A DNA stretch of 64,000 nucleotides from Hypoxylon rubiginosum (Eukaryota; Ascomycota; Sordariomycetes; Xylariales; Hypoxylaceae), in contig CADCXA010000006.1 of the NCBI GenBank assembly GCA_902806565.1, forward strand, positions 2,232,001 to 2,296,000, given 5' to 3'. Below, one piece after another: positions 23,884 to 36,181 of the stretch; positions within the stretch are counted from its first letter, which is position 1, and each line of letters begins with the position of its first letter. A program made the position numbers and the translations under genes. The notes under the pieces were generated by a model. That model worked only from the letters and a program-made list of their open reading frames with translations. It had not been told where the DNA came from and made no database searches.

Positions 23884-25189
23884 CACAGACTTCTCGCCTA
23901 CCTCACACGCACCTCATACGCACCTCGCGCCTCGCATTTCGCATTAGCCTTTGAAATGACAGCCATGGGAAAAGACCCCTGACGCCATCAGGGACTTTCA
24001 TCCCACAGCTGTCAACTCACCCACTCTCTTTTCTCTCTCTCTCGCTACCTAGGCATCACCGACCGACCTATAGCAACCTGACCTGTGAAAATGCCCCTTG
24101 CTCAACCAATCGTGCTACCTATCTACCTAGGGCTGCTAGGTAGCTATCAGCTGCGTCGAGAATAGTACTGAATCCATACCCACCTCACAACTCCTACCTT
24201 ACCTAAGTGCTCTTGGTAGGATTATTCCATATTATATCCCACCTAGTGTACACCTAGTACGTCTAGTAACGTACATACACATATACATATACACATATAC
24301 ATACATACATGTAATGTACGGGTAATGTGTGTATCGGTCGAAGCTTTCGCTAGTGCTGGTGCTGCAAAGCCACCGACTACACATCATTCCGGCTCTGTTT
24401 CATTTTCTTCCGCCCCTCTAAGCTCGGCTTATGACACTCTAATTAAGCGTCGATGCAAACTTCAGAGACTCACGTTAGCTAGTTGAGAGTATCACCATTT
24501 ACCTTACGCTTCAAGATTTGATTTACCCACCTCATAACCTCATCAGGCGTGTCTTGTGTCTCTGCTTCAGCACATTATCGTTATATATTGCCCCGCTGTT
24601 TCTTGGGCTAGGGCATCATCTGTCCAACCATGAAGCCGTACCTGGTCCAAGTACGTGAGGAAGGCTGAGAAATGTCTAGGCTAGGCCGGGAACAGTATTA
24701 TGTCACATCTCACGTACCACGTCCCCCGTACCCCCATCCCCCCATGTCTTGGGGGATACTTTCCTAGTTGCCTGCGATGCTCGCTCCCGAAGGCAAGGAC
24801 TTTGCTTGGAGGATGCTTGCACCGCCGCCAGACTACAACAAGCCCAAGTTTGTACATAGTACCACTGCCACTTACTGATAAGTGACTGGTATGTCTCTCA
24901 TTATTTTAGGAAGCCCTCCTCCAGCTTTCCTGCCCATCGAAGCGCCTGCACAATGTGCCCTTTCCCGAAGACAACGCCGAATAAGCAGCCCGTGGCTCGT
25001 CCTACGTCCTGGGTCTAGCTACTCTTCTTTTAACTTACTACATCTCACCTGCTTCGACCAAGCAGGCCTTCGTTGGGAGATCTCCTGAGTTCTCCGAGTT
25101 AGGAACTATCCCATACCAGACTATACTATGAACATAAGTTTACCCATAGCCCGCCGCCGACCAAGCTCGAATACCAAATAGCCGCCAGC

Positions 25190-28100
25190 ATGGTATACTG
25201 TGCGTACTGTGGGAAGAGCTTCACCCGCAAGGAGCATCTAGAAAGACACATACCGAGCCGTGAGTAACGTTCGCTGGCATCTCCGTCTTCACAGAATCTG
25301 ATACGACCCCCAACGAAATAGACACCAACGTTAAGCCACACCGATGCGGTGCTTGCCAACTATCCTTCGCCCGAAGGTTCGCCCCCTACTTTTCCTCGTC
25401 GTATTCGACCCCCCCCTATTATGTATACTCATTGGTTTATAGGGACCTACTCAACAGGCATCACTCGACCTACCATGAAGCACGGGACCCTCAAGAGACT
25501 CAGGCGGGAAGCGTTCCTACCATAGCGGGGCGCACACCTATTGCGTGCCTAAATTGTGCGCAGGCCAAGACTGGCTGCGACAAGAGGGTCCCCTGCGCAA
25601 GATGTACAGACAAGCACCTAGAATGCCAAGCGCGGTTTGCACGTCGCTCTTCCAAGGCGGCGATGAGAGCCGCGCAAATCAACCACAGCCAAGCCAATAT
25701 CACTCGCACACCCGCACAACTCCCTCAACTCCCTCAACTTCCCCAACCAGTTCAAGGACCACCACCTACACCGGCTGCAACTATGAACCCTGCCTTGATG
25801 GATATAGATCACGGCGGAATGAAGCAGGAGCTATCCATGAACTCACCCGGGAACAGCCCAAACAACATGACAATTGATCCGCGGATACAGCAGGGCGACA
25901 GTCAGGTGAAGAAGAACTCGCCTGTGGCGTCTCAATCGAGCTCCGCCGACTTCTCGCCAACAGTCGAAAGGCTGGATGACTTCCTGGGTCTACCTAGCAA
26001 CCACTTCATGTCGGACATGGGCTTATCGGGGACGGATTTCCATGATGCGAACGCGTTCACGTGGACGGAATATCCACTGGACTTGGATCCGTATACGACG
26101 AGCCTCCCTCTGCCTCTTCACCAGGGCCATGTCCCTATGCCGACTTTCCCCGAACTTAGTGATATCTCGTCGAATTCGGAACACATGAGCTCGTCAAGAG
26201 GGTCGGTACACACGAGGAGCACCAGCATAATGTCTACTGGTGATTTCGAGTCCAGTATCAGACCTGTCGACATGACTCTAAATACACCTGCTGGCCCCAC
26301 GATACCCGAGTTTGAGGTTGTTATTGCTTCGGAGGCCGCATGGCCCCTAGCTCGATGCACTCCTCCTTTATTTTCTGCTGCTTGTCCCAGAACTGCGATC
26401 GTGTACTTGGAATGCTTGGAGAAGTGTAGGTACGAAAATACCTGGAAACCCTTGGACCAGTCTTTGAATGAAGTCGACTGGGACGCCACCGACATGGCAC
26501 CGGTTGTCCCTATGGCCCCACATACCCGAGATGAGATGCTCGCAATAACACAAGGTTTCCTCCACAAAGCTCTCGAAATCCACCGCGGCGGAGTTAATAG
26601 CCAAAACAAGAATTCTTCCAACGCTAGGTCCTTCGGCTACTTCGTCCTCCCTTCCGCGAAAATATTAGAATACTTTTTACGCAGCTACGTTCGAAACCTT
26701 TCTTTCTTCTACTCGCTAGTTATGGCTGGCTCCGTGGACCCCAACGAGATGCTCCAAAGCAACCAAGCGTCAGCCCTCCTAGTCCTGCTCATGATCGCCC
26801 AGGGAGCCTCTGCGGTACCTACGGCCGAAGCACGGGCGCTATCGGTTGGCCTGATTGAGACGTGTCGGATATCACTTTTCGACATTATCGAGAAAGACAT
26901 TGAGATGAGCGCTGACCCCACCGCCCTTCGATGTGCTTTGCTTTTTATGCTGTTGGGATCCTGGAGCGGTGACAAGTGGCTTATGGACATAGCTATGGGA
27001 CAACGGGGGATGTACCTCTCGGTGAGCGCTCCAGCGGTGTAATTCACACTCCTCTTAGTGACGTGTTTCTAACCAGGGTGGCCAAGCAGATGCTCAAACA
27101 TGCAGGGATGTTCGAGCCCCAGCCGTCAATGATCCCATCCTCTAACCCTTCAGCCAATACGGAGCTCCAATGGCGCTCTTGGCTGCAGCGCGAGTCTCAG
27201 AATAGGTGTGTTACCAGCGCCGCCAAATCTAACCAATAGTTGTAGCTGTATCCAGCATTCTAACCCCTCGATAGACTTGCATACAACTTTGTCATGGTTG
27301 ACCAGGAGCTTGGCTTATTCCACGATACTGGAACCATGCTTTCCACAAACGATCTTTGCTGCCCCCTACCAGGGCCTGAATTATTATGGATGTCAGCCAA
27401 CGCCGACCAGTGGTCTGCTGGCATACAGAGCATTTACGGCAACACGGCGAATGTTAACCCCCAACTGCTCAACAACGCTTCCATGACCCCGTCTCTTCGT
27501 GACTTATTTCAAGACTTCCTCTATGATAAGCTATCAAGGAGGAGAGGTAGCCTTACACCCCACCAGCTCCGCTTACTGCTCCACCCTCTTCAATCCTACC
27601 TCTACTCTGTAAGACAGATGCTCTCATGCTTTCCAGATGTTAAGAGTACACACCAGTCAAAGGACAAGGGGATGAACAAAGAAGACTTCGAAAATCGCCT
27701 CGCTGAGGCACAGGAACAACTCCAGGCGTGGTACCTACTGAGTGTCGAATACTACAAAGCGAACCCGAACTGCCCAACTAGTAGGACCAACCTGGTCCTG
27801 TATCACCTAATATCACTAAACGCAGTAACCAACTTCCCAGAGATCGAGAAGGCAGCCCGTCGCGAAGGGTCCGATGGTTCCTACTGGGATCTGTCGCTCC
27901 GACACAGCCGATGTATCCGCCACCGCGAGGAGGCCGTCTTCCGCTGCGGACAAGTGTACCGACTCATTCGCTCAATGCCGCTAGACCGACGGCCGAGTTG
28001 GTGGAGCGTCGCCGTCTACCGCGTGACGCTTATCCTCTGGATGGACAGCATGGCCCGGTTAGACCCCAACTTCCAGGAGCGCGACAAGTCTGGAACTCCC

Positions 28101-28382
28101 GTGGCTATCGACGGGGTGACGCCCGAGGACCCTCTCATCATCAAGTACATGTGGAAGGGCGAAGGCGTGCCAGTATTGACCCATCGGAACGGCACGAGGG
28201 GCCTAGGAGTCCCGAGCGATATACTAGACTACTCCATCAAGACACTCGAGGATGGCCAATCTTCGCGGCTCGGTGACGGCATCAAGCGCAAATTGATAGC
28301 GCTTGATCAAAACTGGCAATCCGGAGCCCTATGCAACACGAGTCTCGCGGACTTGGAGGCACCTACCATGGCAGCTACCTAG
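25190..28382 (+). CDS. CMR1: Cmr1/Pig1-type melanin transcription factor (two C2H2 fingers plus Zn2Cys6)
   Basis: Five exons: 25190-25259, 25322-25376, 25443-27021, 27090-27205, 27275-28382, giving 975 aa, close to the roughly 980 aa of Colletotrichum Cmr1. The first C2H2 finger is C4, C7, H20, H24; the second is C32, C35, H48, H53. Intron 1 splits the last His codon of finger 1 and intron 2 falls inside finger 2. The Zn2Cys6 cluster follows at C77, C80, C87, C93, C96, C103 with basic RRSSK after it. A Ser/Pro/Gln-rich linker leads into a fungal-specific transcription-factor middle region (LARCTPPLFSAACPRTAIVY, then exon 5 from NFVMVDQELGLFHDTG). Having both finger types in one protein is the hallmark of Cmr1/Pig1, nuclear activators of DHN-melanin genes. 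The start (MVYCAYCGKSF) matches the family start. Intron 2 has a weak donor, GTTCGC. The acceptor of intron 3 is uncertain by one codon (27086 or 27089). Confidence 0.95.
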
Positions 28383-29876
28383 GGTTACCTGTATACGTAG
28401 TAAGCTAAGTCTGTTTAGCTTGGGCACACTTCGCATTCGAGACAGTGGTACGTTTTTGTGAAAATGATGCGTCTACTAGTTAAGCCATGATGGAAATAGC
28501 TAATCAGATATTAGGAAGCATATAATTACCTGTTGGCACATGTCTGCTACGAAGCGTACAAGTGGCCAAATCGGCGCCGAGGGTGTGTATACCACCTGAA
28601 TACGGCTCACACAAGCATCCCGCCCCTGACGGTGGTGTATCTTACTCTAGCGTCGTGTTGCCATTATCGTGTAGTTGCTACACGTTCTTAGCGACCGCGC
28701 ATTCTAACTAGCTTTATCGCGTAACTTATACACGGTATTCGCGTCAGCCTGGAGCACCTCTCCAAGCTCCTGAGAACCAAAGAACCGATGTCATTCGACC
28801 TTTAAGTGGCAACGTCTCTTCTTCGATTCTTAGTTTTTGCACTTCTACACTACACTCTATTCTATTTACTCCAATATATACCCACGACAATTTTCAAGCT
28901 GGCGCTTTAAGCCACGCTTAGCGACATATCTATTGGACCAGACCATCAGCATTCAGCATTCAGCATTAACCAGTCGTTTTTTACGGCAAAAGCGAGTCGT
29001 CATGAAGTATACATACCTCGCTGAGCATTACTTCACCATTCATGAGACGTGGAGACGGTGCTCATTCATAGAAATAATTATTACTGCCGGGGCAAGGTTA
29101 CAGAGAATACAGGCACCCTTCGGCTCGGGATAGGAAATCATCCCTTCCTATCAGGGCAAGGATTTAGAGGCACAGGCGCCTTCGGCGTTAGGCAGGGGAT
29201 CACACATTCCCTACGGCCCAGGAAAGTTAGACGGGCACGGTTGGACGTCAGGTATCCTGGGGTTATTGGACTATCGGATTTTAGACAACACGGGATAGTC
29301 GTGATAACCGCATCATGTACAAGAGGACTTGTACCTATTCGCGTGAGGCAGAGGCGGAAAGAATTCCGAAAAGAACATGGCTTCACTTCGAATAGACCAT
29401 CACATTGCCTACCTAGGTAGCTAAACCAACAAAACTTTTACAGTCACCTCTCTCTCTCTCCAATGTGGCGTTCTCAATATTTTGTCCGAGCCGTGGAGGA
29501 TCTCCGGGATCATGTCCAAATATTGGTACCTTGTTAGAGACCGTACCAAGTACCTCAAGGTATCTCAGATCTAGTCATTAGATATTCATACCCTATCTGC
29601 AGCCAGCCAAGCCAGCCAGCCATCTAGGTGCGGCAATGTCACCACCGCGCTGACACACGTCTTCACCAAGTGCGCGAAGGGGAAAGGGGGGTGCGCACCG
29701 GCCCGAATCTTCTGCGGGAATTGCATATCGTGCGTCGTCTCCGGGGCGTCGAGGGGAGCATTGGGCTTTGCTTGGTTGTCATGGTCCATTGCTACTACAT
29801 ACCTACATACCTCATACCTCATACTACCTATCGATCGCCTTGGTGGAAATAACAAGTTTTATTCACGGCGGATGCA

Positions 29877-29917
29877 AGGTAGGTAGGTAGGTAGGTAGGT
29901 AGGTAGAGGTAGGTAGG
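29877..29917. repeat. AGGT microsatellite
   Basis: About ten tandem copies of AGGT with one phase break at about 29,906. The unit is the same as the core of the dispersed TAGGTACCTA word seen across the spacers. Confidence 0.95.
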
Positions 29918-30462
29918 CATGTAACTACCAAGTATCTACACTGCCAAGACCAGAACGATCTTGATAATCAACATCAACATGGCCCCCCTTGCCCCTTGGC
30001 TAGTTACCCAACCACACCTATCCAACGTATCTCGCAGTCGAACCCTAGATCGTGCATTAGGTACGTATAATATAGGGCATCTAAGGTACATAAGCGCTCA
30101 AATTGGTAGATGGTCTGTCTAGGGGGTATCTATCTACCGGTCCCGTTCAAAAGGACATACATACAACCTTACGGTCAGCAAGCGTTTTTTGTTGTTTTCC
30201 GTCATCATCGCCATCAGTCATCAGGCTTATTTGATTGAACAGACAGAGACGGGAGGCGTTCGCGCTAACGAAAAGGAAAAAGAAAAAAAAAAGTTCCATA
30301 CTTTCCCGCTTTCCCGCTTTTTGGCCCGTGAGCTTTTTTTTTTTTTTTTCCCTTGTCCTCGTTCCCGCCTCCTTCGTCCCGTCGTCGACTGGGTAGGTAT
30401 CGAGATGGGAACTAGATTCAAAGATTCTAGATAGATACATAGATAGCGTGGGATCAATGAGA

Positions 30463-30508
30463 CGATGGGACCGATGGGACGATGGGACGATTGGAAGGGG
30501 GGGGGGGG
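30463..30508. repeat. GATGGGAC repeat followed by a 12-G homopolymer
   Basis: Three or so copies of GATGGGAC lead, after a short break, into twelve consecutive G at 30497-30508. The strand is strongly purine-biased. Confidence 0.85.
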
Positions 30509-33500
30509 TTAGACGCGTGGCGTTGGGGCTGGGCCAGCTCTCGGTTCTTCGGAAGGGGGTTCCTAGCTTTTTGCTCGCCTCGCGCAGCGGAAAGTTTTTA
30601 TGAGATAGGTACGAAAGTATGGTTCGAGCGAACATGGGACGAGCTGCGAAGAAGCCCACGCCCAACGGCTTCCCGTTTGAGGGTCTGCCCGTTCTACGCA
30701 ATGGACAACTATCGAATGTGGCTTTTTTTTTTCTTTCTTTTTTCGCGACCGAACTACCTGTTTAGATAATGTGCCTACTTGGACGTGCATCTACCGTATG
30801 TGTGCTAGGTATGTACAATCGGTCATGTATCACACGGGATACACAGATCTAACCTAAGGGGTTTGCCGACGCTCGTCTCATCTCCCATCTTAAACTATTC
30901 CCCGACGCTCATTATCACAACTGCCGGGCGGTGCTGGCGTTGTTGAGTGTCGTCCGTTGAGACCCGCCGTTATATCCACATGTCTCTCCGCGTACGTGTT
31001 GTCGCGCACGGTAGCATTATAGGTCAGCTAGGACCTTAGATATGCAAATGAAGCGAGATGTTATTCTGCAGCGTGCTCCCCTACCTGTTTCCCACTTTGG
31101 CCTTAAAATCTCCGGTAATCGAGTTGCGCTGACCTCAGCTCCCCCTCCCCCCTTCCAGGAGACCATCCCACTGGGCTGGGCTCGTCTGGCGTGATTGGTT
31201 TCCGCGTTTTTCTCTCTGCGCTTGCGCGCTAGTAGTAGTAAGTAGGTACCTACCTAGGTGAGGTGGTGGTAAGTAGTAGGACATGCGCGTCAGATTTGGC
31301 TGACCGTCGTCGACTCAGCGCCTCCTCTCGTGCATCGTAAGAGAAGCGAAACAGAAAGGTGACTCAAGCGTGGCCCCCAGGACTTTTGCTCATCTGTCTG
31401 TCCATCTCGTCTCGCCCGGACTTGTGCGTAGGATGGTAAACTCGTAAGCAGCAAGTTTTGGTGACAGATTCCTCCGACGTGGCTTAGATGGATAACGTCC
31501 GATGCGTCTTACCATAGGATAAGAACCTTCTCGTCTAAAAATGCCCGTTTGGCGTCATGCAGCAAATGCAGCAAATTCAGTAGAATTCTTTGTAGTGTTG
31601 CCCAATGCCAATTAGAACTGACAGGTAACTTGTTTAAGTTCGCCGTTAAGCTAAGGTCGCCGTTTTGGTTACATCATGCAGTTGCTGTTGGTCTCTGTTG
31701 GAGGGGGATCCCGTATTTCTCCAGCGAAAAGGATCGAACCCACAGCCACGGAACCCTGGGGCTCGGCCGGGACTGCCTAACCTGGGTAAGGGAAAAGAAG
31801 AGCGTCCAAACGCTGGTAACCCTACTGCATGTAAGATGCGATGCTAGAATCGAAGTCAACTACGGAATATGTACAAAGCAATGGAACGACGGGATGTACC
31901 TCTATAACACAGATACACTATAATATGTCCACATATTAAAATAATTTACTAGTATTCGCCTTACGACATCTTTTTTGTCCTACATAGGTAAATGGTTAAG
32001 GTTATTATTTGAACCACTTATAAGATCCGATAGGGTTGAGTTAATCTCCGTCTCGACCCATCAACTGAGAATTGACCGCTCCTTGTGTCAAAAATCGATA
32101 TATGACTATAGACAATGTAGACCCCCTAGACATTGTCTCGAGGTTGATAGGGATCGTCAACGACGCCGCACTATAATATGCAATATGTAAGTAGATGCAT
32201 CCGCGGTACAGGACAGCAGCATACACGAATCCCTACGAATACCTACCCAGTCTAGGGGTTAGGCAGTTCTAACCTAAGACTACCTAATAAGAGGACGCTA
32301 CCGCAACCCGTCCCCTGTTCTTCCGCTTCGTCTAGTGACAGTGACAGTGACAGTGAATGTTAGTCTCGACAAGGGTTCAAACGGCTGAAATGCTCAGGGG
32401 TTAGGGGACAAGGGGGTCTTACTCAATGTGTACTGGTTGCCGAGACCCTAAAGTCCCCACGCGGCTGTGAGCTTAAACCGATCTCAGTCTATCACATTTT
32501 TCTATCTGCCTACCTACGTATAGTATGTAAACTCTGCAGGAGACAACTCTGCAGGAGACGAAGGCAGAGAGAGCAGGGGGGACAAGCAGTAGCGAGGCGA
32601 TGATGATGCCAGATGACAACAGACGAGCCGTACTTTGCTGCTGCCGCTCTATTCGCTTAAGCAACCACCCCCGTATTCGTTCCTGAAGCGAAGCAACGTC
32701 CCATCGTCCCTAGACGTAACGGGAATCTATGGTCTTTCTTGGCATCCCTGTTAGGAGGAGTTTGTTCGCCTTGACTCTTGTTCGCCCTTTCGCGTATGCA
32801 GCCTTACAAGCGGGGTCCCTCAAACGTCTTCGTTCGTTCTCGGTCCCGCTTCTCGCAAGGCCGCTTGCCGGGCTTACCCGGAGGAGGAGAAAAGCGAAGC
32901 GAGAGAAACTCACGATTCCTCAACGGCTAAGCGGCTAAGCGGGCTACAAGTCGGGATTCCTCCTTTGTCCCATATACGAGGTTTAGGTTGCTTTTCAGGC
33001 ACGGTGATAGATCGCGTGCTTGCGCGCGTGCGTGCGTAGGTAGCCAAACGCCGACCTGGCCCGGCGCTCTTACTCATCGCCCTTTGCGCATCCGCATCGC
33101 ACGGACGTCCAAAATCCATCCTAATACGGACGTCGTTAGTTCGAAGAAAAAAAATCCCACGTGCGCTGTTCGCTTCCCGATGACGAGACGGCTCTGGTTC
33201 AGGACGATTGGATTTCTAAATTGGGCTAAGCTGAAATGACGGGCAGGGCCATCGTCTCAGTCAGATATTGCGACTTGGGGGCGTAGGGATTCTTATTCTG
33301 CTACTATAGCGAAGCTGAACTTAGGATGCTCTCATGAGCCGAGCTAAAGCACTTCTCGTGATCCTTCTAACTCTACCGTGAGAGAACAGTGGTTGGAGTT
33401 GACACTCGATGAGGTCCCTTCTTTTACGAATAGTGGACGGCACGACAAGAAGTGTGAGCGGATCTTCCCAGCTTGGTGGTATTGCATTTAAGCTTCAAGA

Positions 33501-34772
33501 TGCAGTACAACATCAACATCTTGCTAAAGCAATAGCTGCCAAGTTGCAAGTTGTCGTACCAATAGGCTCGTCTCAATCATCTTTCGCCCCCCCTGGTCCT
33601 TTATCTTCGCGATCTGCAATTCTCACCACATCCCTACATGTCTAGACCAACCAACCGGGTAAGTGTCAATATGCCAACTTTCATGCCTCACTCTCTCTTC
33701 CTCTTCCCATGCCAGCCTCTCGTCATCTCTTATCGTGATCCCTTTCACGCACTTTCCGCGACGCCCCTAATATCGTGTCTCTTGGTGTCTCACAGGGCAC
33801 GCCCTTATTGCCGGAAGTCCGATGGGGCGTTAGCATGGGCACAGCACAGCACAGCACGAGAACGGGATAAGGAAGGAATGGGGACAAGACAAGCTCCAAC
33901 TAGCTTAGCGGCTACTAGCTGATATCGGATCGCAAAAAAGACTAAGACCAGATTTCGCCCCGTGTCCCTTTTAGATTTCCCGTGGGGTAACTTTTCTCCC
34001 TAAACGTAGTAGTAGTAGGTAGGAAAAGGGGAGAGAGAGAGCCCATGAGACGAGATGACGAGATGGCATCAGCCAGGTACGGTAGCTTAGATAGCTAGCA
34101 AAGCAGCTGCACGCAATCGTTCGAGATGTCGTCTCGTCGTTGCACCGGGGCCCTGGGGCCGAAAACTGCGAGTCATATTTCGACGTAAGTGACCGCCGCC
34201 TTGGCGATCGAACGGATTGTGCAACGTGTTGCGGCGCCCTGTTGCTCACGTCACCCCCCAATCTTTTGAACGACCTCCGTGCGGCGTAGCATCGCCCGCA
34301 AGAAAGGAAGGAGAATAGCCCATCGGACTCGCGACGACTCGCTTTCGCTTCTTTGTTTTTTTTTGTTCTGATCCAAAGATCCAAAAGCCCAGAACTCATG
34401 TCCGTGCTGTTCCCTAGCTACGTGCGGAGAGGTAGAAACCCCCTTTCCACTAACAAGTGGAAGTCCCCGTCCCCGTCCCCGCTACTCCGCGGCTCGTGGT
34501 GGTAGCTGGGATGAGTTTAGGGGGAGAGAGGGTCCCCAGGGGCACACACACAGCTCTCAGACCTTCCTAGGTACCTAGAGTTTGCGACAATTTCTCTTGT
34601 TCGTCTCATCCATCCCTCCCTAGGTAGGTACCTAGCCATGTTCCTGGGGGGCAAGTCTCTGTAAGTTGTCCGTCCGTTCGTTCGTTCTCCGCTAGTCAAT
34701 GTCCGTTTCGTCGCACGGGGTGCGACTATCTGTGCACTTGGCTTTTTCGGAACTCCTTGGGGTTCAATTCGC

Positions 34773-34778
34773 TATAAA
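34773..34778 (+). promoter_or_regulatory. TATA box of the tetrahydroxynaphthalene reductase gene
   Basis: A perfect TATAAA 270 bp upstream of the reductase ATG, followed by a strongly pyrimidine-rich leader (about 34,830-34,980) typical of well-expressed fungal genes. The placement would give a 5' UTR of about 240 nt. Confidence 0.55.
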
Positions 34779-35047
34779 GAAAACGACGTTGAAAGCAGGA
34801 CTTGGGGATTGAGTTCTACCATCTTGGTTCTCTGTACGTCACCATCTCTTCTCCTCCTGTCCCCTCATCCTATCCCAATATCGACAGACATTTGTATCCG
34901 AAAGACTCCTTTTTAGGAAAAAAGAGTAAAACCAAATACTAGACCGTCCTCTCCCTCCTTTTATCAAACGCATAACATCCCGTGCGTTCCCCCCAATCAC
35001 TTACAAATCGTTGCTTTGTCATCAAAACCATCGGTCATCATAACGCA

Positions 35048-36181
35048 ATGGCGCCGTCTGCCACATCTGCTGCCGCCACCCACAGCCCGGCCGCCGAGCC
35101 AATGAGCAACCAGACGAAGCCCCTGGCGGGCAAGGTGGCCCTGATCACGGGCGCGGGCCGCGGCATCGGGCGGGGCATCGCGCTGGAGCTGGGCAAGCGC
35201 GGCGCCTCGGTCGTCGTGAACTACGCCCGCAGCGCGTCGTCGGCCGAGGCCGTCGTGGCCGAGCTGGCCAAGCTGGGCTCCAAGGCCGTCGCCCTGCAGG
35301 CCGACATCTCGCGCCCGGAGGAGGTGGCGAGCCTGTTCGAGCGCGCCGTCGCGCACTTCGGCGGCGTCGACATCGCCGTGTCCAACTCCGGGATGGAGGT
35401 CTGGTGCGAGGAGACCGAGGTCACGCCCGAGCTCTTCGACCAGGTCTTCAACCTCAACACGCGCGGCCAGTTCTTCGTCGCGCAGCAGGCCCTCAAGCGC
35501 TGCCGCGAGGGCGGCCGCATCGTCCTCACGTCTTCCATCGCCGCCCAGATGGCCGGGATCCCCAACCACGCGCTGTACGCGGGCTCCAAGGCGGCCGTCG
35601 AGGGGTTCGCGCGCGCCTTCGCCGTCGACTGCGGGCGCAAGCGCATGACGTGCAACGCCGTCGCCCCCGGCGGCATCCAGACCGACATGTTCGACGAGAA
35701 CAGCTGGCACTACGTGCCCGGCGGCTACCAGGGCATGCCCATCGACACCATCAAGGACGGCCTCCGCCGCATGTGCCCGCTCGACCGCGTCGGCGAGCCC
35801 GCCGACGTGGGAAAGGTCGTCTACTGCCTCGTCAGCGACGAGGGCGAATGGATCAACGGTTAGTAATCTGCCCTTTTTGCCCCTTTTCTTTTTCGTCTTT
35901 GTTTTTACCGTTTTCTTTTCGTTTCACCAATAATTTGTTCTCTCCCATTCTAATTCCCTCCCTTTTGCATCCCCACTTCTTTCCCACCCCTTTTTAGTTC
36001 TAGGCTGGCTCTCTCTCTTTCTCTCTCCGAGTCGAAGTTCTTGGCAGCTGATGGATGACTGCCTGACTAACTGCCTGGCTGCCCTACCTCTCTTATTATG
36101 CAATGCGCGTAATACACCTTACTGATATAACTGTCATCTCGTATAGGCCAAGTCATTCGTGCTTCCGGCGGTGGCGTCTAA
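35048..36181 (+). CDS. 4HNR: 1,3,6,8-Tetrahydroxynaphthalene reductase (SDR family, DHN-melanin pathway)
   Basis: Two exons, 35048-35858 and 36147-36181, giving 281 aa; the Magnaporthe enzyme is about 283 aa. It is an NADPH-dependent cytosolic reductase converting 1,3,6,8-tetrahydroxynaphthalene to scytalone, and such enzymes may also reduce trihydroxynaphthalene. The Rossmann motif TGAGRGIG is at 34-41, SNSG at 112-115, and the catalytic residues are Ser163, Tyr177 and Lys181 (YAGSK). The segment FDENSWHY...PGGY and the C-terminal GQVIRASGGGV fit tetrahydroxy- rather than trihydroxynaphthalene reductase, whose C-terminus is of the GKVIGIDGGACM type. The 288 nt intron is unusually long and leaves a 35 nt last exon; the splice is fixed by the conserved EWINGQVI junction. 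The coding DNA is far more GC-rich than its surroundings, with nearly every codon ending in G or C. The ATG at 35048 is preferred over an in-frame upstream alternative because it matches the family start. Confidence 0.96.

Larger units (their letters stand above)
15403..25189. other. Gene desert between RPC1 and the Cmr1-type regulator
   Basis: A 9.8 kb stretch with no gene I can support. The longest open frame is about 153 codons (21100-21561 minus), with no recognisable domain. It contains a candidate decayed gene at 17.1-17.8 kb, tandem repeats at 22.40-22.44 and 23.67-23.88 kb, many TAGGTACC-type words, and a short GGGTTAGGGTT stretch near 16,150 that is too short to call telomeric. The final 0.9 kb (about 24.3-25.19 kb) presumably holds the promoter and 5' UTR of the downstream regulator. 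Confidence 0.6.
28383..35047. other. 6.7 kb spacer between the Cmr1-type regulator and the reductase
   Basis: No supportable gene. It contains an AGGT microsatellite (29.88 kb), a GATGGGAC repeat running into a 12-G run (30.46-30.51 kb), poly-T/poly-A blocks near 30.28-30.35 and 30.72 kb, and an AGTGAC repeat at about 32,334-32,356. The last 300 bp are the reductase promoter and a C/T-rich 5' UTR. Confidence 0.6.

Noticed and set aside
30147..30701. A 184-codon minus-strand open frame
   Set aside because: It is made by purine/pyrimidine tracts (runs of Lys, Phe); no domain and overlapping frames on both strands.
31674..31860. GGATCGAACCC near 31,730 looks like a tRNA T-loop on the minus strand
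   Set aside because: The flanking T stem does not pair, and no acceptor stem or A box is found at the right distance.
34997..35710. A 237-codon frame opposite the reductase gene
   Set aside because: It is an antisense shadow of the GC-rich reductase exon, with Ala/Gly/Asp/Val-biased composition.
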